DNA of 5,525 bases. It comes from JBBQTU01 sp038213005. Lineage in GTDB: Bacteria; Planctomycetota; Phycisphaerae; Tepidisphaerales; Tepidisphaeraceae. Below are positions 1 to 3,971 of this stretch, in pieces. The position numbers and the translations under genes were made by a program. Position 1 is the first letter of the stretch. The number at the start of each line of letters is the position of its first letter. The stretch spans positions 1-5,525 of the forward strand of contig JBBQTU010000249.1 in the NCBI GenBank assembly GCA_038213005.1. The letters run 5' to 3'. The notes below the pieces were generated by a model that searched no databases, had not been told where the DNA came from, and saw nothing but the letters and a program-made list of their open reading frames with translations.

Positions 1-50
1 TCCGGGGGGGGGGGGGGGGGGGGGGGGGGGCGGGGCCCCCCCCCCCCCCA
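1..50. other. G/C homopolymer block, probable contig-end artefact
   Basis: The window opens with 27 consecutive G (4-30), a C, four more G, and 14 consecutive C (36-49), after which ordinary sequence begins. Such runs are typical of poly-G read artefacts or collapsed ends at the edge of an assembled contig. A real G-tract/C-tract pair that folds on itself is possible but less likely. No coding or regulatory role is assigned. Confidence 0.75.
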
Positions 51-112
51 CTACTCAATGCCGCGTGGTCGAGTTGTGTAGACACCATTGGCTCGCCGTG
101 TCCACGCTTCTG

Positions 113-889
113 TCACGACAGAAACATCAGGACCCCGCACAGCAGCCCCACAGACCCGCACACGATCCCCGATATCGCCAGCCCCATTCCGCCCGATCCC
201 TCCGCCCGCTTGGCCTGCAGCACCGCAACGACTCCGAAGATAATCGCCAGCATTGCCGGGATCACGAAGAAGAACGCCGGGATGCTGATAATCCCCAGCA
301 CCAACGACGCCACCGCCATGTTGCTGCGGGCCGTCCCGGCCGTTGCGGCTCCCTGCGCGCCTTCCATCGTGAACGGCACCCCGCACGATCGGCACGTGTT
401 GGCCGCCACCGGGTTCTGCACACGGCACCGAGGACACACGATGTGCTGACCGCCGCTTTCGTCCCGCACAATCGCCGGCGCCCGGTCGCCTGCGGCCGCA
501 TACGCATGCACGGGATGCGGATCGGGCTTGAGAATTTGCCGCGTCTTGGGGTCCAGCAGGCGCCCGCTGCGATCCATCAGTGGAATCGTGATTGTGCTGC
601 CGCATGTGGGGCACGCCCCATCCTGCCCGCTGGTCGCCGTGGTCGCCTCCAGCCGGCTTGAACAATAAGGACACGGAAACCCAAAACGTCGCCCCGGCCC
701 TCCGCCGCCGATGAACTGCGATGACGACGGCATCGCAGGCCCCACCGTGGGCTGGGGCGCAGGCGTCGCCGTCCGGCACGATGGGCACCGGACATACTGC
801 CCGGCCAGCTCATCGCCAACCGACAGCCGCGTCCTGCAAAGATGACACAAGAACGTGATCACGCGTACATGATAGACCAGCGTCCACAT
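113..889 (-). CDS. Triple zinc-ribbon protein with C-terminal DUF4190-like membrane domain
   Basis: This 258-residue protein has three zinc-ribbon-like cysteine pairs and a membrane tail. Ribbon 1 uses C15/C18 and C35/C38, ribbon 2 C73/C76 and C93/C96, and ribbon 3 C152/C155 and C166/C169. Residues about 191-257 are two hydrophobic helices joined by a short loop containing KRAEGSGGMG, the pattern of DUF4190-type membrane domains. The N-terminal part is therefore probably cytoplasmic and metal-binding, anchored by the C-terminal hairpin. Planctomycetes have many proteins of this build and their function is unknown; a sensing or scaffolding role would be a guess. The ATG at 889 gives the longest form and has a weak GGACGG just upstream. 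A GTG at 862 (residue 10) would start the protein as MITFLCHLC, a more usual beginning for this architecture, so the true start may lie there. It is transcribed away from all other genes here. No clear terminator is seen beyond its stop. Confidence 0.8.
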   Translation of the reverse strand: MWTLVYHVRVITFLCHLCRTRLSVGDELAGQYVRCPSCRTATPAPQPTVGPAMPSSSQFIGGGGPGRRFGFPCPYCSSRLEATTATSGQDGACPTCGSTITIPLMDRSGRLLDPKTRQILKPDPHPVHAYAAAGDRAPAIVRDESGGQHIVCPRCRVQNPVAANTCRSCGVPFTMEGAQGAATAGTARSNMAVASLVLGIISIPAFFFVIPAMLAIIFGVVAVLQAKRAEGSGGMGLAISGIVCGSVGLLCGVLMFLS

Positions 890-920
890 CCGTCCAATGG
901 CGCAAGCGGCCCCGTGGCAT

Positions 921-934
921 TCGGGCTAGCCCGA
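921..934. repeat. Perfect 14-base palindrome
   Basis: TCGGGCTAGCCCGA is a perfect dyad with no spacer. It lies about 30 bases upstream of the ATG, or 60 upstream of the possible GTG, of the minus-strand zinc-ribbon gene. That is a suitable place for a dimeric regulator to bind, but the dyad could equally be part of the repeat element that follows. Confidence 0.6.
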
Positions 935-943
935 CAATCCGGG

Positions 944-977
944 GAAGCACGAAATACGAAGCACGAAATACGAAGCA
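944..977. repeat. 14-base tandem repeat, about 2.4 copies
   Basis: GAAGCACGAAATAC occurs twice head to tail (944-957, 958-971), followed by a partial third copy (GAAGCA, 972-977) and a degenerate A-rich continuation to about 1010 (GGAAACTCGAAACAGCAAACG). Read in one frame it gives NTKHEIR, a peptide string I recognise as translated intergenic repeat in planctomycete and candidate-phylum genomes rather than real protein. Base composition here is much more A-rich than the surrounding sequence. Confidence 0.75.
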
Positions 978-1015
978 ACGCGGAAAGTGAGGAAACTCGA
1001 AACAGCAAACGCGGA

Positions 1016-1090
1016 CCGGCCGGCATGGTGCACGTCACCAGGATTTTCGGGCAAGCCGTCGCATTCCGCGAACTGTCCAGTGCCGGCCGG
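1016..1090. repeat. Inverted repeat with 10-bp perfect arms
   Basis: CCGGCCGGCA (1016-1025) is matched by its exact reverse complement TGCCGGCCGG (1081-1090), enclosing 55 bases. The outer 8 bases of each arm are self-palindromic, so both inverted and direct pairing are possible. The interior starts with GGTGCACGTCACC, itself a small dyad. A second perfect 8-bp pair, CGGGTTGG (1088-1095) with CCAACCCG (1143-1150), overlaps the right arm, so the region can adopt alternative folds. Confidence 0.55.
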
Positions 1091-1233
1091 GTTGGGTATA
1101 CCTCGATCCTCGCGTCCCCTCGTTTGTCTGGCCTTGATCACGCCAACCCGATAGTATCTCGCCATTGTCCAGAGGCGGCCGCCGACCGCATCGCGGGGTC
1201 TCCGGGTTTCAGCTTTGACCGTCACGAACGTTT

Positions 1234-1240
1234 GGAAGGG
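1234..1240 (+). promoter_or_regulatory. Shine-Dalgarno site that fixes the start of the propeller gene
   Basis: GGAAGGG lies 9 bases before the ATG at 1250. It supports that start over upstream in-frame ATGs, including 842, whose extra residues show repeat-like sequence and no conserved fold. Confidence 0.75.
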
Positions 1241-1249
1241 AAGCAACAC

Positions 1250-2215
1250 ATGACCTTGATACAGAAACGCCAGACCTTTGACCTTTTGCCCCTCCCCAAA
1301 GAACGGGCCAAGCCCGTCTTCCACGGCGTGCCGGGATTTGACGTCTACAACCCGTCCATACCGTTCTCATGGAAAGGTCAGCGCTACATCTTCGGCCGGG
1401 TTGAACGCCGCGGCGAATGGGCCCGTTCCTGGGTGCGTCTGTTTAGCGAAACCGCACCCGACCGGTGGACCCTGGTTCCCAACTCCATGATCTATCAACT
1501 GGAAGATCCCTACGTCGCCACGATCGCTGGCGAGTTGATCCTCGGCGGCACCCACGTCCGTTTCCAGGGCGGGCAACTCGAAACCTACTACGGCTATTTC
1601 TATCGCGGCACCGACTTGCATGATCTGAAGTACTTCACCACTGGCCCGGACTATATGAAGGACATCCGCCTTGTGGAGCTTGCCAACGGGAAGATCGGCG
1701 TCTTCTCCCGCCCGCGCAACGAGGAGATCATGAAGAAATATGGCAGCGAGTCCATGGTCGGGTTCTGCACCATCGACAGCCTCGACCAGCTCAACGCCAA
1801 GACCATCGCCGCGGCTCCCTACGTGCCTGGATTGTTCGACAATGGCGAATGGGGCGGCTGCAATCAGGCCTACCTTCTGGATAGTGGCCTGATCGGGCTG
1901 ATAGGCCACAAGTGCTACAAGGAAACATCCGCCACCGGCGTTGAGCTTCAGGTCTACTTCAACATCGCCCTGGTCTTTGACCCCAAGCAGTTTCGCTTCA
2001 TCCACGAAGCCATCGTCGCCACCCGAAAAAGTTACCCCGACGGCCCGGCCAAGCGCCCCAACCTCACCGACTGCGCCTTCTCCAGCGGCATCGCACTCCG
2101 CCCGGATGGCTTGGTTGATCTCTACAGCGGCATCGGCGACACCGAAGTCGGCCGGGTCGCCATCCCCAATCCCTTCGCCGCCTACGGGAAGATCGTCACG
2201 GTCCCGGCGTTCTGA
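1250..2215 (+). CDS. DUF1861/GT108-like beta-propeller protein, putative mannoside phosphorylase or mannosyltransferase
   Basis: The 321-residue product looks like the DUF1861 family (Pfam PF08950), five-bladed propellers related to GH130 mannoside phosphorylases. As I recall, Leishmania members were shown to be dual beta-1,2-mannosyltransferase/phosphorylases and placed in GT108. Visible landmarks are YNPSIPF (33-39), EDPYVA (85-90), GGTHV (99-103), KDIRLVELANGKIGVFSRP (137-155), WGGCNQAYLL (201-210), GHKCY (219-223), RPNLTDCAFSSGI (269-281) and LYSGIGDTEVGR (291-302). The repeated blade-like spacing and the acidic EDP motif fit the GH130/GT108 clan. No signal peptide is present, so it should act in the cytoplasm, perhaps turning over a beta-mannan or oligomannoside reserve with phosphate. 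Length matches the family. The start is set by GGAAGGG at 1234-1240; the longer in-frame reading from 842 is rejected. The gene stands alone, with repeat-rich spacers on both sides, so context does not name its substrate. The family call is fairly sure, the exact activity is not. Confidence 0.82.
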   Translation: MTLIQKRQTFDLLPLPKERAKPVFHGVPGFDVYNPSIPFSWKGQRYIFGRVERRGEWARSWVRLFSETAPDRWTLVPNSMIYQLEDPYVATIAGELILGGTHVRFQGGQLETYYGYFYRGTDLHDLKYFTTGPDYMKDIRLVELANGKIGVFSRPRNEEIMKKYGSESMVGFCTIDSLDQLNAKTIAAAPYVPGLFDNGEWGGCNQAYLLDSGLIGLIGHKCYKETSATGVELQVYFNIALVFDPKQFRFIHEAIVATRKSYPDGPAKRPNLTDCAFSSGIALRPDGLVDLYSGIGDTEVGRVAIPNPFAAYGKIVTVPAF

Positions 2216-2334
2216 AGGGCCCCACAACGCAGCCAATCACCCAGCCCCTGTTCCATATCCCCGCGCGTCTGCCGCTAATTTGGAGGCCGGGCGCTTGGTC
2301 GGGTTGGGTTCCCTGCGAGTTGATGTGCCTGTAA

Positions 2335-2417
2335 TTCCTGTGCGGGCGAGGACGCCGCGCACTACCATTCGTCACCTGCCGCCCAAGTAGTGCGTGGCGT
2401 CGTCGCCTGCACAGGAA
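2335..2417 (+). repeat. Large imperfect hairpin: 31-bp arms, 21-base loop
   Basis: The left arm (2335-2365, beginning TTCCTGTGC and ending CGCACTAC) and the right arm (2387-2417, beginning GTAGTGCG and ending GCACAGGAA) are reverse complements at 28 of 31 positions. As RNA from the plus strand, two of the three exceptions become G-U pairs (2344/2408 and 2357/2395) and only 2350/2402 is a G-G clash. From the minus strand the same two would be A-C mismatches. There is no T-tract after the right arm, so it is not a standard intrinsic terminator. It starts about 120 bases past the stop of the propeller gene. Confidence 0.8.
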
Positions 2418-2454
2418 GTGGCATGCCACCGCTTTGACAAGGCGGCACGCCGCC
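2418..2454. repeat. Cluster of three abutting small palindromes
   Basis: Directly after the large hairpin come GTGGCATGCCAC (2418-2429, perfect 12-base palindrome), CCGCTTTGACAAGGCGG (2429-2445, a 7-bp stem with one G-U and a 3-base loop), and GGCGGCACGCCGCC (2441-2454, perfect 6-bp arms around AC). The elements overlap, so only some can fold at once. I have the impression of having met similar strings as dispersed intergenic repeats in planctomycete genomes, but I cannot verify that here. Confidence 0.7.
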
Positions 2455-2514
2455 GGGAGGAATACCCAAGCGTCGATTGCCCAGCGCCCGACCCACAGAG
2501 GCCGCCGCCGTGGT

Positions 2515-2532
2515 GCACGTCTCCCGACGTGC
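2515..2532. repeat. Perfect 7-bp hairpin with TCCC loop
   Basis: GCACGTC (2515-2521), loop TCCC, GACGTGC (2526-2532) form a perfect stem, extendable by one T-G wobble outward. No T-tract follows on either strand. It starts with the same TGGTGCACGTC string found at 1026-1036 in the other repeat-rich spacer. Confidence 0.6.
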
Positions 2533-2580
2533 GACATCCTCCCCGTCCCGCCGGAGTCCATTGCATCCATTGCCAATACT

Positions 2581-2639
2581 GTTAACCGCGGATGAATTCC
2601 TCGTCTGATCCGCGCTAATTCGCGCCATCCGCGGTCAAC
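2581..2639. repeat. CCGCGGAT-type intergenic element with 13-base terminal inverted repeats
   Basis: GTTAACCGCGGAT (2581-2593) and ATCCGCGGTCAAC (2627-2639) are inverted copies matching at 12 of 13 positions. Inside the right half the motif recurs as ATCCGCG (2608), ATTCGCG (2618) and ATCCGCG (2627), at spacings of 10 and 9 bases, close to one helical turn. Elements built from CGCGGAT units at such spacing are, to my knowledge, common between genes of planctomycetes and several candidate phyla. Their role is unknown to me. Confidence 0.65.
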
Positions 2640-2777
2640 TCCTCCGCCTCCTCCGATATCTTCTGTTCTCGCCCTCTCGCCCTCACGTTTTCCCGCAGAG
2701 CGGGCCGGCCATGTAACGTTCCCGGCCGCCATCGGGTATTACTATACGGACGAACAACACTTTCACCGGAGACAGCG

Positions 2778-3740
2778 ATGCGTAACAAGATGATGTCCTT
2801 GACCTTGGCCGCGACATGCCTGATCGCCAGTGGGATCGCCATGGCCGACCCGTTTGACGCCAAGACCGTGCCCGCCGATGCCAAGTGGGTCCTGCACGTG
2901 GATGGCCAGACGCTCCAGAAGAGCGCGATCTGGCCCATGATCCAGCAGCGCCTGGACGGCGATCCCAACGTCGTCCAGAAGATCAAGGAGTTCCGGGCGA
3001 TCACCCGGATGAATTTCCCCCAGGACTTCTTCTCGCTCACGATGTACGGAACCAGCTTCGATGAAAAGGAGAGCGTGGTAATGGTGCGTGGCCGCGCCGA
3101 CCAGCAGCAACTGCTCAGCCTCTTGCAGCTAAACCCGAGCTATGCCGCCGAGGCATTCGGCACGCATGATGTCCTGAGCTGGGAAGACAAGGGCAAGGTC
3201 ATGTATGGCGTCTTCGCCGACGCCGACAGCGCGATCATCTCTCAGTCGAAGCAGAATGTGCAGAATGCCCTGAGCGTAAAGGATGGTAAGGCCCCGGCCC
3301 TCGCCGCCGACTCAGCGATTGCCCATCTGGGCGACCCCGGCGTGATGGTCGGCGTCGCCGGCCACGGCGTGGCCGAGCTGGCCAGGAAACACAAGGCCCA
3401 GTCGCCCATCATTAATCTGATCGAGGGGGCGTGGATCACCGCGGGCGCTGATCAGCAGAATGTCCTTCTCAAGGCCAATGTCTCGACGCTGGACGCGCAG
3501 AAGGCCGAGCAGATGCGTGGAGCCTTGGAAGGCTTTAAGAACCTGGCGCAGCTCATGATCGGCGGCAACAGGCAGGATGCCCGCGCTCAGATTGTCATGG
3601 GATTACTGCCGGCCCTGAAAGTGACCGCCGCAGGCTCCGCGGCGCAACTGGAATGGCCGATGTCGATCGCGGACGTCAAACGCCTGGTCGACACGCTGGG
3701 ACAGCACAAGGCCGCGCCCGAGCCCGCCGCCGCACGATAG
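2778..3740 (+). CDS. Secreted protein of unknown function
   Basis: The 320-residue product begins with a clear Sec signal peptide: basic MRNK, a hydrophobic core (about residues 7-21) and an AMA/DP cleavage site after residue 23. The mature part is soluble, with no further membrane segment. It opens with VPADAKWVLHVDGQTLQKS (31-49), a layout reminiscent of planctomycete exported proteins that start with a PADA...VHVD strand-helix unit, and appears to repeat an alpha/beta pattern (about 32-165, then about 185-300). A single cysteine lies in the signal peptide core (C14), with no lipobox around it. The tail (308-320) is Ala/Pro-rich. I do not recognise a named family or catalytic motif, so the function stays open; a periplasmic or paryphoplasmic location is expected. 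The start is supported by GGAG at 2768-2771, six bases before the ATG. It is a lone gene on the plus strand between the repeat island and the atpD unit. Confidence 0.85.
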   Translation: MRNKMMSLTLAATCLIASGIAMADPFDAKTVPADAKWVLHVDGQTLQKSAIWPMIQQRLDGDPNVVQKIKEFRAITRMNFPQDFFSLTMYGTSFDEKESVVMVRGRADQQQLLSLLQLNPSYAAEAFGTHDVLSWEDKGKVMYGVFADADSAIISQSKQNVQNALSVKDGKAPALAADSAIAHLGDPGVMVGVAGHGVAELARKHKAQSPIINLIEGAWITAGADQQNVLLKANVSTLDAQKAEQMRGALEGFKNLAQLMIGGNRQDARAQIVMGLLPALKVTAAGSAAQLEWPMSIADVKRLVDTLGQHKAAPEPAAAR

Positions 3741-3754
3741 GATGTCTCTTGGCC

Positions 3755-3822
3755 AGTTGCCCCGTCATCATGATCTCGCCGCCGTGTCCTGTGACGCAGA
3801 TGCCACAGGATGACGGGCAACT
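3755..3822. repeat. Interrupted inverted repeat with inner hairpin
   Basis: AGTTGCCCCGTCAT (3755-3768) pairs with ATGACGGGCAACT (3810-3822) apart from one bulged C. Inside it, TCCTGTG (3787-3793) and CACAGGA (3804-3810) form a perfect 7-bp stem around a 10-base loop, sharing base 3810. It starts 14 bases after the stop of the secreted-protein gene and could fold as a 3' end structure of that transcript, but no T-tract follows. Its right arm overlaps the sigma-like fragment. Confidence 0.5.
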
Positions 3823-3883
3823 CGCGGCGCTGGCGCAGCACGGCGATAGCGCAGCGTTCGAGACGCTTGTGCGTCGATGGCAG
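3800..3883 (+). pseudogene. Truncated ECF sigma factor N-terminus (remnant)
   Basis: From the ATG at 3800, 28 codons read as MPQDDGQLAALAQHGDS followed by AAFETLVRRWQ. This closely resembles the first helix of region 2 in ECF sigma-70 factors (the LVxxAQxGDxxAFExLVRRYQ pattern). After RRWQ the similarity stops abruptly: the expected LALRMLGDxxxAEDxxQ part is absent in all three forward frames. The frame stays open but runs on, with no sigma-like sequence, through the atpD promoter and into the atpD start. There is no Shine-Dalgarno sequence before the ATG. The fragment most likely records a deletion or rearrangement that fused the front of a sigma gene to the atpD promoter region. Chance similarity over such a short helix, or an assembly join, cannot be excluded. 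Confidence 0.5.
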
Positions 3884-3913
3884 ATCCCGCGCGAAACTCT
3901 CGCGATGATGCAC

Positions 3914-3941
3914 TTGTCCGACGGCACGGGCCTGCTAGAAT
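3914..3941 (+). promoter_or_regulatory. Sigma-70 type promoter of atpD with extended -10
   Basis: TTGTCC (3914-3919, 4 of 6 to TTGACA), a 16-base spacer and TAGAAT (3936-3941, 5 of 6 to TATAAT) form a good housekeeping promoter. TGC directly before the hexamer makes an extended -10. Transcription should start near 3948, giving a leader of about 24 bases that still contains the ribosome binding site AGAGAGGA (3957-3964), seven bases before the atpD ATG. The leader is too short for a riboswitch. Confidence 0.65.
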
Positions 3942-3971
3942 CTCGCTCTCATAATCAGAGAGGACTATTGC

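Larger units (their letters stand above)
890..1249. other. Divergent intergenic region rich in short repeats
   Basis: This 360-base spacer lies between the minus-strand zinc-ribbon gene and the plus-strand propeller gene, so it must hold both of their promoters. One plus frame stays open across it from 842, but its translation looks like translated repeat DNA and has no recognisable domain. It carries a 14-base palindrome, a 14-base tandem repeat, and inverted repeats at 1016-1090 and 1088-1150. I found no well-spaced -35/-10 pair that I would defend. Confidence 0.6.
2216..2777. other. 562-base intergenic repeat island
   Basis: Short open frames exist on both strands, but none has an initiation signal or a plausible protein; the translations are arginine- and proline-rich repeat products. 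The first 120 bases show nothing definite. From 2335 to 2639 the DNA is nearly continuous dyad structure, listed separately. From 2640 to 2700 it is pyrimidine-rich (CTCCTCCGCCTCCTCC and CGCCCTCTCGCCCTC). The last 80 bases must hold the promoter of the secreted-protein gene; the only AT-rich stretch there is TATTACTATA (2737-2746). Confidence 0.65.

Noticed and set aside
65..661. Plus-strand frame of 198 residues overlapping the zinc-ribbon gene
   Set aside because: Antisense of a protein with three ordered cysteine pairs and two membrane helices. The plus frame is a His/Arg-rich shadow.
1124..1157. Promoter of the propeller gene (TTGTCT or TTGATC with TAGTAT)
   Set aside because: The spacers would be 22 or 12 bases, both outside the usual range, and the hexamers are weak.
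842..1249. N-terminal extension of the propeller protein back to 842
   Set aside because: The extra 136 residues include translated tandem repeat (NTKHEIR) and no conserved fold, overlap the start of the divergent gene, and are unnecessary given the Shine-Dalgarno site before 1250.
1367..2236. 289-residue minus-strand frame opposite the propeller gene
   Set aside because: Shadow of the plus-strand gene, whose motifs, start site and length fit a known family.
2335..2639. CRISPR array
   Set aside because: The repeats differ in sequence and length, are mostly inverted rather than direct, and show no regular spacer periodicity.
2196..2732. 178-residue minus-strand frame through the repeat island
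   Set aside because: It runs across several hairpins and palindromes, is Arg-rich without any domain, and has no credible start.
2719..2745. Promoter of the secreted-protein gene (TTCCCG and TACTAT)
   Set aside because: The spacer is only 15 bases and the -35 match is poor. The AT-rich TATTACTATA is suggestive but not enough for a call.
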